Below are positions 46,043-55,307 of a stretch of DNA of 64,000 bases, piece by piece; position 1 is the stretch's first letter; each line of letters opens with the position of its first letter. Below the pieces are notes generated by a model that ran no database searches, had not been told where the DNA came from, and worked only from the letters and a program-made list of their open reading frames with translations. The stretch is from Xanthocytophaga flava. Its GTDB lineage: Bacteria; Bacteroidota; Bacteroidia; Cytophagales; 172606-1. Position numbers and translations under genes: made by a program. The stretch is taken from the NCBI GenBank assembly GCA_030068525.1, contig JASJOS010000008.1, positions 328,577-392,576 on the forward strand, read 5' to 3'.

Positions 46043-49000
46043 TTAAAAACCGAGTTGCAAGCCTACCAGAAACGTACGTGGTTGAGGATACTGCCCTTGA
46101 TCGATGCCACGTGCAAACAGGAACGATTGTCCACTGACTTCCGGATCATATCCACTGTATTTGGTTATAGTAAACAGGTTCTGGGCTGTTACATACATAC
46201 GTATACTGGAAACAGCATTACCCATCCATCGATGCAATACAGCCGATGGGACTCCGTACCCCAGTGTTACATTTCGCACGCGCAGGTAAGATCCATCCTC
46301 TACAAAGCGGTCTGAAGGACGCAGGTTCAGATTGCTGTTGGCATTTTGGCCTGCTCTGGGTATGGAGGTAATATCTCCTTCTTTGCGCCAGCGATCCAAT
46401 ACAGCTGTGCTGGAGTTAAAAGGACGGGTAGTCCCTTCTGTCCAATACCGGAGTGCATTCACAGTTTGAACACCACCAATTCCCTGTAAAGAAACCATCA
46501 GATCAAAGGAATGATATGACAGGTTTACATTCGCTCCATAGTTCCATTTCGGAATGGGACTGCCTAGAAACGTCTGATCTTTTTCGTTTACCACTCCATC
46601 ATTGTTCAGATCCTGGAAGATGATATCACCTGGTTTGAGATTAGCCTGGTAGACAGTGCTTTTTCCTCCTGAACGTTCCTGTGCCAGTTTATTGTAGGCA
46701 TCCACATCGGCCTGGCTGATAGCTACATGATCAGTCTTGTACCCATAAAAGGCTCCGATCGGATGACCAGGCTCTGTACGGGTCATAGCAGACACACCAG
46801 CATAGCCACCCCCAGTGATTGGTACAGCATTCTGAGTGCCGAGTGTAGTTACCTGGTTTTTGTTATAGGCTCCATTTGCGCTAATACTAAACTGCAGCGG
46901 GCCCACTTGTCCATTGTAGGTAGCACTTACTTCCAGACCTCGGTTATATGCTGAGGCGGCATTGGTGAGGATAGCAGTCGGAATGTACCCGGTGCCTCCT
47001 ACACCTGTAGAAGGAGGAATATTTACATTCACCAGCAAGCCATCATTCTGCCGATTATAATAATCCACGGTCAGATTTAATCGATCTTCCCACAGCCCAA
47101 GATCTATTCCCACATCAGTTTGAGTAGTTTCTTCCCAGCCTAAGTTAGGATTGGAGGCAGCGCCAATAGTTGCGCCCCTTACATAAATCTTGTCAGGTCC
47201 AAGCGAATAGACAATGTTATTGGCGACCCCTTTAAAGACGAGTGGCTCATACGAAAACGGTGGAATACTGGCATTGCCTGTTTTGCCCCAACTAGCCCGA
47301 AGCTTCAAGGACGACACAGAAGTAAGACCACTCATAAACGGTTCCTCATTGACTTTCCAGCCTAAGCCCACCGATGGGAAATTGCCAAAACGTTTGCTAG
47401 GCCCAAATACAGATACTCCATCTCTACGCAAGGTAAAAGAGAGCAGATATCGGTCACGGAAAGAATAATTGACCCGACCGAAATAAGATATCAGAGCTGA
47501 AGTGGCCGCTCCTGCGGCTGTTCCTCCGGCAGGGTTCAGGTTCGCTTTACTTACTACACCAATCTGGGTAATATCATAGTTGTTAAACCCGCTTCCTGAC
47601 AAGCTAACAGAACGAGCAGCGCCAGGATCACGATATGAATTTCCTAGCGTAGCAGACACCATATGTTTACCCCAGTGCTTGTTATAGCTCAAAATATTTT
47701 CCAGTAATGGAAACAAACTCCATCCATACCCTTCAATAATCCCATCTGGATTGGTTAGATTACCGTTCTTATTGGCCTGGATGAAATCATACCCACTGCC
47801 ATATCCAATATTGAGCGATGCCTGAGAACGAAACTTTAATCCGTTTAAAATGTCGATTTCGCCAAAGAACTGAGCATAATTTAGCCAGCTTCTATCCTTT
47901 TTATCACGTAGAAATACATTTGTCAGTGGGTTGAAAGAGTCATTTAGGTCATTGATGGTTGTTACCCTTGAATACCCTCCGAGATTGGTTGGATCATAGA
48001 CAGGTGCATAGGGAGGCATACGCAAGGCAGCTGTGAAGTCTGGAGTGGTGCCAGTACGTAGTGTATAACGCATATTCAGGCTTTGCCCCAAACGGATATG
48101 CTTTCCTATATTTTCTTCCAGATTTATTAATAGATTCAGTCGCTTGAAGTTATACCCCACTTCAATACTCTCCTGATTGGTGTATCCTGCTGCTATGGTG
48201 TATAACACTTTATCAGTTCCTCCAGACAAACTCAGGTGATGCTCTTGTAATTTTGCTGTCTGGAAAATAACGTCCTGCCAGTCGGTGCGGTCTACCAATA
48301 CATCCGGTGTATTCAGTTTATCCGGAATTTTTGTGTTTTGAACCGCAGCAATGTCTTTTACCAGATCTATGTATTGACTGGCATTAAGCAGATCTAGTTT
48401 CTTCCAGGCTTGTGAAATACCATAATAGCCGTCATAAGCAATCCGCAGGGCACCACTTTTGGCTCGTTTGGTAGTTACCTGTACTACACCATTGGCTCCC
48501 TGTGCTCCATATATAGCCACAGATGAAGCGTCCTTAAGTACAGTAATACTCTCAATATCATAAGGACTCAATGAGTTGAATGTTCCAGCGTCACTCTGAA
48601 TACCATCAATAACATATAGAGGGGCAACACTTGAGAAAGAACCAGTACCTCTGATAACTATATTGGTACCAGATCCTGGTACACCACTGTTATTGACAAC
48701 CTGAACACCCGCAATTTTTCCCTGGATAAGCTGGTTCACCGTACTTACATTGACATCTCCAAATTCTTTGCGGCCTGCTACAGCAACAGAGCCAACCAGA
48801 TCTTTCTTTTGCTGAGTACCGTATCCTACAACTACAACTTGTTCAAGCGTTTGAATATCAGGTTCTAGTTGTACATCAATAATAGAAAGCTTGTCTGTAG
48901 TTCTTTCCAGTGATAGATATCCTACAAAGCTGAAGATCAATGTAGCCCCTTCTGGTACTGAAATTTGGTACTTGCCATCTTTATCAGTGGTAGTGCCATT

Positions 49001-49201
49001 GGTAGTTCCTTTGATAAGTACACTAACTCCTGGCATAGGTGCACCATCTTCTGAACGGACAGTACCCGAAACAGGGATATCCGCTTTTAATTTTATCCCG
49101 ACATCCGTTAAAGACTGGATGCGTACGGGTAATGCATAGCCAGGTGAGGTATAGCAGATTGCAAATACCAACTGACTAAAAATGAGTATTCTTTTTTTCA
49201 T
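46043..49201 (-). CDS. SusC/RagA TonB-dependent outer-membrane transporter
   Basis: 1052 residues from the ATG at 49201. Signal peptide (MKKRILIFSQLVFAICYTSPGYA), a CarboxypepD_reg-like N-terminal domain (VSGTVRSEDGAPMPGVSVLIKGT-like, TTDKDGKYQISVPEGATLIFSFVGY), TonB box region, plug with GTQQKKDLVGSVAVA and IRGTGSFSS...VIDGIQSD, then the beta-barrel ending LVGLQLGF. It imports oligosaccharides together with SusD. The gene is preceded by two small ORFs and an ECF sigma gene on the same strand. Confidence 0.93.
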   Translation of the reverse strand: MKKRILIFSQLVFAICYTSPGYALPVRIQSLTDVGIKLKADIPVSGTVRSEDGAPMPGVSVLIKGTTNGTTTDKDGKYQISVPEGATLIFSFVGYLSLERTTDKLSIIDVQLEPDIQTLEQVVVVGYGTQQKKDLVGSVAVAGRKEFGDVNVSTVNQLIQGKIAGVQVVNNSGVPGSGTNIVIRGTGSFSSVAPLYVIDGIQSDAGTFNSLSPYDIESITVLKDASSVAIYGAQGANGVVQVTTKRAKSGALRIAYDGYYGISQAWKKLDLLNASQYIDLVKDIAAVQNTKIPDKLNTPDVLVDRTDWQDVIFQTAKLQEHHLSLSGGTDKVLYTIAAGYTNQESIEVGYNFKRLNLLINLEENIGKHIRLGQSLNMRYTLRTGTTPDFTAALRMPPYAPVYDPTNLGGYSRVTTINDLNDSFNPLTNVFLRDKKDRSWLNYAQFFGEIDILNGLKFRSQASLNIGYGSGYDFIQANKNGNLTNPDGIIEGYGWSLFPLLENILSYNKHWGKHMVSATLGNSYRDPGAARSVSLSGSGFNNYDITQIGVVSKANLNPAGGTAAGAATSALISYFGRVNYSFRDRYLLSFTLRRDGVSVFGPSKRFGNFPSVGLGWKVNEEPFMSGLTSVSSLKLRASWGKTGNASIPPFSYEPLVFKGVANNIVYSLGPDKIYVRGATIGAASNPNLGWEETTQTDVGIDLGLWEDRLNLTVDYYNRQNDGLLVNVNIPPSTGVGGTGYIPTAILTNAASAYNRGLEVSATYNGQVGPLQFSISANGAYNKNQVTTLGTQNAVPITGGGYAGVSAMTRTEPGHPIGAFYGYKTDHVAISQADVDAYNKLAQERSGGKSTVYQANLKPGDIIFQDLNNDGVVNEKDQTFLGSPIPKWNYGANVNLSYHSFDLMVSLQGIGGVQTVNALRYWTEGTTRPFNSSTAVLDRWRKEGDITSIPRAGQNANSNLNLRPSDRFVEDGSYLRVRNVTLGYGVPSAVLHRWMGNAVSSIRMYVTAQNLFTITKYSGYDPEVSGQSFLFARGIDQGQYPQPRTFLVGLQLGF

Positions 49202-49419
49202 TCCTGTTAAATAGATAAAGTGGTAAACAAACTGCACTCTTTAACAATGAATGGTTGGCTCACCAAGTAAGCTTCTCTTCTGGAAGAAGAAAGTTACTCA
49301 GTGGAAAAGCGATAGGCTTATTCTTTGCAGAAAGGAAGATGAGTAAATCAGAAATTGGGTACAGAGCAGGATAATTAGTAAGAGTAGTATCAACTCAGTG
49401 TCAAAATCATGGTTTTACA

Positions 49420-49551
49420 TTAGAACCATAGGTAGACAGAAGCCAGAATGATAAAAACCAATACACCTATCAGTACAAATTCCATTGCCCAAAGCCAGCT
49501 AAACCTTCCTGTGGGGAGTCGCCAAAGCATTCGTTTTTTAAACAGTGACAT
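49420..49551 (-). CDS. 43-residue membrane microprotein, copy a
   Basis: MSLFKKRMLWRLPTGRFSW followed by a single hydrophobic helix LWAMEFVLIGVLVFIILASV and a short YLWF end: basic N-terminus inside, one helix. An identical protein is encoded at 50795-50926, where all but two bases of the gene are conserved while the sequence downstream has diverged. It lies between the SusC start (219 nt) and the 49578 ORF. Too short for a family assignment; coding is supported only by conservation of the frame and its protein-like shape. Confidence 0.45.
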   Translation of the reverse strand: MSLFKKRMLWRLPTGRFSWLWAMEFVLIGVLVFIILASVYLWF

Positions 49552-49705
49552 AATTGAACAGTTCTGATGTATGGTTTTTAATCGATTACAGGTACTTGTT
49601 TTAGAAGCACTTCCTGAAAGAGTATTTCTTTGATAGTGTCAAAAGTAGCTGGAAAGGCTACTTTTGTATGGGACGCTATTTGCAAAGTATCGTACTCAGT
49701 TTGCA
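49433..49705. repeat. 273-bp near-identical core, copy 1
   Basis: By eye, this stretch is identical to 50808-51080 (offset 1375), embedded in flanks of only ~65-75% identity. It contains the microprotein start region and most of the 49578 frame, and a 9-bp hairpin (AAAAGTAGC/GCTACTTTT). The sharp boundary of identity suggests recent gene conversion or strong selection. Confidence 0.75.
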
Positions 49706-49811
49706 CTTGTATGTTTTTCTTACTAAACATAGAATTGGAAGTGGGGTTTGTAACAGATAAGACAATTCTGGGGAGAGAATCCCCATATCCTGTTTTACTA
49801 TGTTGTATCAA
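49578..49811 (-). CDS. hypothetical ORF (77 aa) between sigma factor and SusC
   Basis: Starts 13 nt after the sigma factor stop. The C-terminal 42 residues (from VQTEYDTLQIAS to KQVPVID) are encoded inside the duplicated core and repeated near 51080, where the frame is open but its N-terminus is lost. No signal peptide, family or membrane helix. It could be a short regulatory protein or merely an open leader sequence; the hairpin within it is conserved too, so RNA-level function is an alternative. Confidence 0.35.
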   Translation of the reverse strand: MIQHSKTGYGDSLPRIVLSVTNPTSNSMFSKKNIQVQTEYDTLQIASHTKVAFPATFDTIKEILFQEVLLKQVPVID

Positions 49812-49823
49812 GCTATAGTATTT

Positions 49824-50369
49824 CTACATGAGACAGTGATTTTTAAGCTTACTGCGAAGTCGGGATAGCGCCCTTGTAATCAATGCTTCTACCGACTTTG
49901 AAGTAATTTCTAGTTCTGTAGCAATTTCTTCGAGGCTTTTGCCTTCTACACGTTTGAGTACATAGGCCCGTCGGCATTGTGCAGGAAGTTGCTCTACTAC
50001 CTGTTCCACCTGTGCATATAGTTCATTGAAATGCAATGTTTCAAAGGGATTATAGGCAGAAGCTACTGCCTGCATGTTGATACCCTCCAGTGGAGCTGTC
50101 CGATTTAGATTCCATTTGAGGTAGTTATAGGCACGATGCCGTACAGACTTATAGAGATACGCACGATATGAATAGGTGATCTGCTCGAATGTCCTGTTTT
50201 GTATAAAAGCAGCAAACACCTCAGCAACTATATCTTCTGCCACCTCTCTGGAGTGTACAAACCGCAAGGTATGATTACATAGGTTGACATAATATCTTCG
50301 AAACAAAAGCTCGCAGCCCTTCTTCGTGTTTTGGGCAAAAGCTGACCTGATTAAACATTCATCGTTCAT
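49824..50369 (-). CDS. ECF-type RNA polymerase sigma factor
   Basis: 181 residues. Region 2 (KGCELLFRRYYVNLCNHTLRFVH..EVAEDIVAEVFAAF) and region 4 (LPAQCRRAYVLKRVEGKSLEEIATELEITSKSVEALITRALSRLR) are intact; it matches the Bacteroidota SusCD-linked sigma subfamily (RpoE-like). No FecR-type anti-sigma gene follows. Its start codon overlaps the stop of the upstream 50366-50581 leader ORF (ATGA), suggesting translational coupling. It probably drives or tunes the SusC operon. Confidence 0.88.
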   Translation of the reverse strand: MNDECLIRSAFAQNTKKGCELLFRRYYVNLCNHTLRFVHSREVAEDIVAEVFAAFIQNRTFEQITYSYRAYLYKSVRHRAYNYLKWNLNRTAPLEGINMQAVASAYNPFETLHFNELYAQVEQVVEQLPAQCRRAYVLKRVEGKSLEEIATELEITSKSVEALITRALSRLRSKLKNHCLM

Positions 50370-50581
50370 ACTTTAGCCTCCTCCCCAGGTGTACAGCATT
50401 CGGATAGCATCAAACAGGTTGAAGAGGTAACGGTTCTGAACATGAGTTTCATGTCATTAAACAAGGTATGAAAAGTTGTCAAAGGAGACGTTTTCCTGGA
50501 ATACTGGCATAATGAATAGCCAGGTAGGGCATAGTCAGCAGTATATGCCCAATAGCTTAAAAAGGGTAGTCGTTTTTTCAT
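50366..50581 (-). pseudogene. decayed SusC leader ORF coupled to the sigma gene
   Basis: A 71-codon frame starting MKKRLPFLSYWAYTADYALPG, which resembles the SusC signal peptide MKKRILIFSQLVFAICYTSPG and has the same upstream sequence (CATTCCTGTTA and CACTCTTTAACAATGAATG on the plus strand). SusC homology is then lost; the frame runs on to a TGA overlapping the sigma start. It marks the end of the duplicated leader segment. Confidence 0.6.
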
Positions 50582-50794
50582 TCCTGTTAGTTTTGATAAA
50601 GTGGTAAAAAATATCACTCTTTAACAATGAATGGGTACTTCACCAAGTGCACTCTCTTCTGTTGGAAAAGAGTAACCGATCTAACAGCAACAGGCTGATT
50701 TTTGCAGGAAAGATGGAAAAAGTGGAATTTGAGAATAAAATAAGTGAAAGAAGTATATGGGAAAATCAACTTGGTCTCAAGTCATGGTTTTACA

Positions 50795-50926
50795 TCAGAA
50801 CCATAGATAGACAGAAGCCAGAATGATAAAAACCAATACACCTATCAGTACAAATTCCATTGCCCAAAGCCAGCTAAACCTTCCTGTGGGGAGTCGCCAA
50901 AGCATTCGTTTTTTAAACAGTGACAT
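50795..50926 (-). CDS. 43-residue membrane microprotein, copy b
   Basis: Encodes exactly the same 43 residues as copy a (49420-49551) but ends in TGA instead of TAA. It lies upstream of the decayed SusC leader, as copy a lies upstream of SusC. The surrounding 50582-50794 is a diverged version of 49202-49419. Confidence 0.45.
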   Translation of the reverse strand: MSLFKKRMLWRLPTGRFSWLWAMEFVLIGVLVFIILASVYLWF

Positions 50927-51080
50927 AATTGAACAGTTCTGATGTATGGTTTTTAATCGATTACAGGTACTTGTTTTAGAAGCACTTCCTGAAAGAGTAT
51001 TTCTTTGATAGTGTCAAAAGTAGCTGGAAAGGCTACTTTTGTATGGGACGCTATTTGCAAAGTATCGTACTCAGTTTGCA
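50808..51080. repeat. 273-bp near-identical core, copy 2
   Basis: Partner of 49433-49705. It ends 95 nt before the start of the divergent hybrid regulator gene, so it also forms the regulator's upstream region. Confidence 0.75.
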
Positions 51081-51175
51081 ATTATCTATTTTTTTAGCTA
51101 AACAGATGCTTTCAGATTAGGTTAATTCCGCTGTTGTTCCTACTTTGGATTTACCACCTTAAAAGGGAAACTCCA

Positions 51176-54100
51176 TTGAGAACGATCGGTTTTTTGTGGC
51201 AAACCACACTTCCTGTTTTGACCCTTGTCATGTTCATTTTATGGACAGCACCATCCGAGGGACAGTCTGTTTCTACACACCCTATTTCTTTCGAACATCT
51301 GGGGACTAGCCAGGGAATATCCCAAAGTACAGTTCATGCTATTCATCAAGATCAGGAAGGTTTTATCTGGATTGCTACCCGGGATGGTCTTAACCGATAT
51401 GATGGACGCTCCTTTCAATCCTATCATCGACAGCCAAGGAAACCTGGCAGTCTTCAAAGTAGTGATATAACGGCGCTGGGAGGAGGAAAAGACGGTCAAC
51501 TCTGGCTTGGTACCATCAATGGCGGTTTGCATCGTCTCAATGCTGATGGAAAAACATTCACCCATTATGGTAAGACTTCATCTGGTGTAGATGTAAGTCA
51601 TTGGTCTATTAACTGCCTAGCCGAAGATGATCGTCAGCGAGTCTGGGCTGGTACAACAGACTATGGATGGTTAGTTGTAGATACGCGGACCGGCCAAGTA
51701 AGCCAGTATCGATTGGATACTTCTTCTGTTGGAAATGCATCAGTCCTTTCTGTCCTGACAGACAAAGACCATTCATTATGGTTTGGGATGGGAAATGGTA
51801 TTCTGGCTCATTTGCCCAAGGGCCAAAATCAATGGGAAGTTTTTCGTATGCCTGCTGAGTTACACTCCAGAGCTGATTTTAATATAAAAGCCTTGTTGCG
51901 TGACTATCGTGGAAATCTATGGATAGGTACTAAAAACAGAGGCTTGTATCGCTTTATAGAAGGCAGTGGTCAATTTATAAAAGTATTTGACGAGCCGGGT
52001 GTATTTGAGAAAGGTAATTTTATAAGATGCCTCGCTGAAGATACTCAACATTCCATCTGGGCTGGAACAGACGATGGTATCCGTATATTACCTAATGGCG
52101 ATCCAACAAACTGGATTGGACTTCATCCTGATCCGGTTGATGAACACAGTCTAAGCAGCCATGCTATTCAGTGCTTGCTCACCGACCAGTCAGGCAATAT
52201 GTGGGCAGGTACATGGGAAGGAGGTCTGAACGTTCGGTATGCAGAACCTAACAGATTTGAGATCATAAAACCTAACCCAGCTGGCACCCGAAGGTTACTT
52301 GCTCCTAAAGTTTCAGCACTGACTACAGATTTACAAGGGGATTTATGGGTAGGATCCGTGCGAGGAATTTTACGATTGTCGGGTAAAACTCAATCTAGGG
52401 TTACTATATCTGCACCCTCTGCTTTTAACACACAGGATGTATATACTCTCTTTACAGACTATCAGGGGGATGTGTATGCCAGCTACTGGAATGGGGGAGT
52501 AGTACGACACAAAAGAGATGGTACAAGCACTGTCATCCCTGTTTCTGAACAGACTGCACGGCATGTACTCTGTTTTGCTCAGAGAGGAAACGGTAAAGTA
52601 TGGATGGTGCGCAATGATCTGAAGCTTTATGTATATGATCCACTTACCGAAAAACTAGAGCAGGCAGTCAATCTGTTCAACCTGTTTAAGTTGAAACAAA
52701 ACATGACCATTACCTGCTTACTGGAGGATAAGCAAGGTTGGTTGTGGTTTGGCACTTATACCTACGGGTTAGTGGGATGGCATCCTCAGACTGGTCAGAT
52801 AATTCATTATCAGGCCAAAGCTAAAGCTGGCAGCCTGAGTGATGACCATATTACTTGTCTCTACCAGGATAAATCAGGTAAACTCTGGATGGGAACAAAT
52901 GGAGGTGGATTGAATTGTCTTCTTTCTGCCAATGGCAAGTTTCGGTTGCTTACAAGCCAACAAGGGTTGTCAGGTGATGTGGTCAACAGCATTACAGAAG
53001 ATCAATTGGGAAATCTGTGGATAGGTACAACTCGTGGTCTTACCCGCCTGACAATAGAAAACGAACACATGGTTGTATTTAATGAAGAAGATGGGCTACC
53101 CTCTGCAGAATTTACAAACCTGGCCTGTACACGTATGCCCACAGGTGAGGTTGCTTTCGGAACCTCACAAGGTCTGCTCATTGTACATCCTGAACGTTTT
53201 AGTGAAATTCCATCACCTCCCAAAGCTTACCTGGACGAATTAAAATTATTCAACAGACCAGTAGGTATTGGTACTGCTGGTGATCCATTACAGAAAGCAC
53301 TCTCTAAAACCAGTCATCTAGTGCTCAATCCTCAACAAAGTGTGTTTACCCTCACATTTGGAGCCTTGAGTTATGGTCGTAACAGACACGTCCGGTTTGC
53401 CTACCGACTTGACAACTTCGATCCGGATTGGAATTACCTGGACAACCAGGAAAATGCGACCTATACCAATCTTCCTCCGGGTCAGTATGTATTTCGACTA
53501 AAAGCTGCACAAAGTGGCCAACCCTGGGGACCTGAAAAACGACTGGAAGTGATTGTTCAACCACCATGGTTCAAAACAGGCTGGGCAGTGGCTCTATACT
53601 TGGCTATTTTGCTGGTAATTCTTGGACTCATTCGTCAAATTGTGCGTATTCGTGAAAAACTCAAAGCCGATATTCGTATACAGGAGTTGAAAGCCGATAG
53701 CATTCGTCAACTCGAACAAGTGAGAACCAGTTTTTTTACCAATGTCTCCCATGAACTAAGGACTCCGCTCACACTGATTATTACTCCATTGGAAAAACTG
53801 CTAACAGAAGAGCTACCTTCTCCTGAACGGCTGCAACATCAGTTTCGTCTTATGAACCGGCATGCAAACCGTCTGCTTCGGTTAATTAGTCAGCTTCTGG
53901 ATCTATCCAAAATAGAAAGTGGCTCTCTCAGGCCACAAATAAGCCAGGGCAACCTGTATCAGCATCTGGAAAATAGCATTCGTTCCTTTGAGCAATTGGC
54001 CGAATCTAAACAGGTTCAACTAAAATTACAAATTGACCCTACCCTCCGTCAGGCCTGGTATGATGCAGATATTACTGAAAAAATTATTTTCAATTTACTC

Positions 54101-55249
54101 TCCAACGCCTTAAAATATGTTCCTGAAGGTGGTCTGGTCTCAGTAGAAGCTGCAATCTGTGAAAATAAATTACAATTGGTCGTCAGTGATACTGGAGCAG
54201 GAATTGCACCGGATGAACTACCCCGAATCTTTGAACGATTTTATCAGGGAAAAGCATCTAACCCACTGGGTACGGGAGTAGGCCTGGCGCTGACGAGAGA
54301 ATTAACAGAGTTATTGGGAGGGACTATATTTGCTTTCAGTACACAAGGTATAGGTAGCCAGTTTGTTGTCACACTCCCTATTGTTAGTACCGATTTTCCA
54401 TCGGAGTGGATAGCCTCTTTACCAGATGAGCCCCCCAATCAGGCTACTCAACAACTGACTCCTTCTGCAGAAAATTTTACTGGGGGCAGTCCTAAATCTA
54501 TTCTTTTGATTGCTGAAGATGATCCCGATCTGCGTAGTTATCTTGCGGATTGTTTCACAGACTCTTATATTGTATTGCAAGCTTCTGATGGACAACAGGC
54601 ACTTGACCTGACATTACAACATTTACCTGATCTGGTTATTACAGATTGGATGATGCCTGGAATGGAAGGCCCTGAACTATGTCAATATCTAAAGGCGGAT
54701 GAAAAAACCAGTCATATCCCTCTGGTGTTACTAACAGCCAGATCCAGTCAGTCTCATCAGCTATCTGGTGTCAATGCAGGCGCGGATGATTACATAACCA
54801 AACCCTTTACTGCCGCTTTGTTAAAAAGTAGAGTTCACAATCTGATTGAAAACCGTCAGCGTCTACGCAGAGCATTCAGTCAGGAGGTTTGGTTACGCCC
54901 CAGCAATGTGAAGGTAACTTCATTGGATGAAGTATTTCTCCAGCGGGCAACTGCTTTGATAGAGGAACATATAGATGAACCTAACTTTGATGCAGAACAG
55001 TTGCAGGAAGGATTAAATATGAGTCAGATGCAGCTTTACCGAAAGCTAAAAAGTCTAACAGATTTGTCTGCCCGCGATTTTATCCGTTACATTCGCATTC
55101 AACGTGCCGCTCAATTACTAAAAGAAAGTCAGTTTACTGTTTCAGAGGTGGCCTATCAGGTTGGATTCAATGATCCAGGCTATTTTAGTCGTTGTTTCAA
55201 AAAGCAGTTTGGAAAAACACCGAATGAATATGCAAGTGAAAAAGTATAA
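51176..55249 (+). CDS. hybrid two-component system regulator
   Basis: About 1357 residues. No ATG gives a complete signal peptide; TTG at 51176 yields RTIGFLWQTTLPVLTLVMFIL and is preferred. Two seven-bladed Reg_prop propellers (many G.LWLGT..GGL.R blades), a Y_Y_Y domain, a membrane helix (~815), HisKA with His at ~859 (NVSHELRTPL), HATPase (NLLSNALKY, DTGAGI, GVGLAL), a receiver with phospho-Asp at ~1157 (VITDWMMPGMEG) and a C-terminal AraC HTH. Numbering is from 51176. Such fusions sense a periplasmic oligosaccharide and activate the neighbouring SusCD genes; the divergent SusC cluster is the likely target. Confidence 0.92.
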   Translation: MRTIGFLWQTTLPVLTLVMFILWTAPSEGQSVSTHPISFEHLGTSQGISQSTVHAIHQDQEGFIWIATRDGLNRYDGRSFQSYHRQPRKPGSLQSSDITALGGGKDGQLWLGTINGGLHRLNADGKTFTHYGKTSSGVDVSHWSINCLAEDDRQRVWAGTTDYGWLVVDTRTGQVSQYRLDTSSVGNASVLSVLTDKDHSLWFGMGNGILAHLPKGQNQWEVFRMPAELHSRADFNIKALLRDYRGNLWIGTKNRGLYRFIEGSGQFIKVFDEPGVFEKGNFIRCLAEDTQHSIWAGTDDGIRILPNGDPTNWIGLHPDPVDEHSLSSHAIQCLLTDQSGNMWAGTWEGGLNVRYAEPNRFEIIKPNPAGTRRLLAPKVSALTTDLQGDLWVGSVRGILRLSGKTQSRVTISAPSAFNTQDVYTLFTDYQGDVYASYWNGGVVRHKRDGTSTVIPVSEQTARHVLCFAQRGNGKVWMVRNDLKLYVYDPLTEKLEQAVNLFNLFKLKQNMTITCLLEDKQGWLWFGTYTYGLVGWHPQTGQIIHYQAKAKAGSLSDDHITCLYQDKSGKLWMGTNGGGLNCLLSANGKFRLLTSQQGLSGDVVNSITEDQLGNLWIGTTRGLTRLTIENEHMVVFNEEDGLPSAEFTNLACTRMPTGEVAFGTSQGLLIVHPERFSEIPSPPKAYLDELKLFNRPVGIGTAGDPLQKALSKTSHLVLNPQQSVFTLTFGALSYGRNRHVRFAYRLDNFDPDWNYLDNQENATYTNLPPGQYVFRLKAAQSGQPWGPEKRLEVIVQPPWFKTGWAVALYLAILLVILGLIRQIVRIREKLKADIRIQELKADSIRQLEQVRTSFFTNVSHELRTPLTLIITPLEKLLTEELPSPERLQHQFRLMNRHANRLLRLISQLLDLSKIESGSLRPQISQGNLYQHLENSIRSFEQLAESKQVQLKLQIDPTLRQAWYDADITEKIIFNLLSNALKYVPEGGLVSVEAAICENKLQLVVSDTGAGIAPDELPRIFERFYQGKASNPLGTGVGLALTRELTELLGGTIFAFSTQGIGSQFVVTLPIVSTDFPSEWIASLPDEPPNQATQQLTPSAENFTGGSPKSILLIAEDDPDLRSYLADCFTDSYIVLQASDGQQALDLTLQHLPDLVITDWMMPGMEGPELCQYLKADEKTSHIPLVLLTARSSQSHQLSGVNAGADDYITKPFTAALLKSRVHNLIENRQRLRRAFSQEVWLRPSNVKVTSLDEVFLQRATALIEEHIDEPNFDAEQLQEGLNMSQMQLYRKLKSLTDLSARDFIRYIRIQRAAQLLKESQFTVSEVAYQVGFNDPGYFSRCFKKQFGKTPNEYASEKV

Positions 55250-55307
55250 TGGCAATGAGATATAGAATAAATCTATGTGTCTCGGAGTGAGTGTTCTATC
55301 AGAGAAG

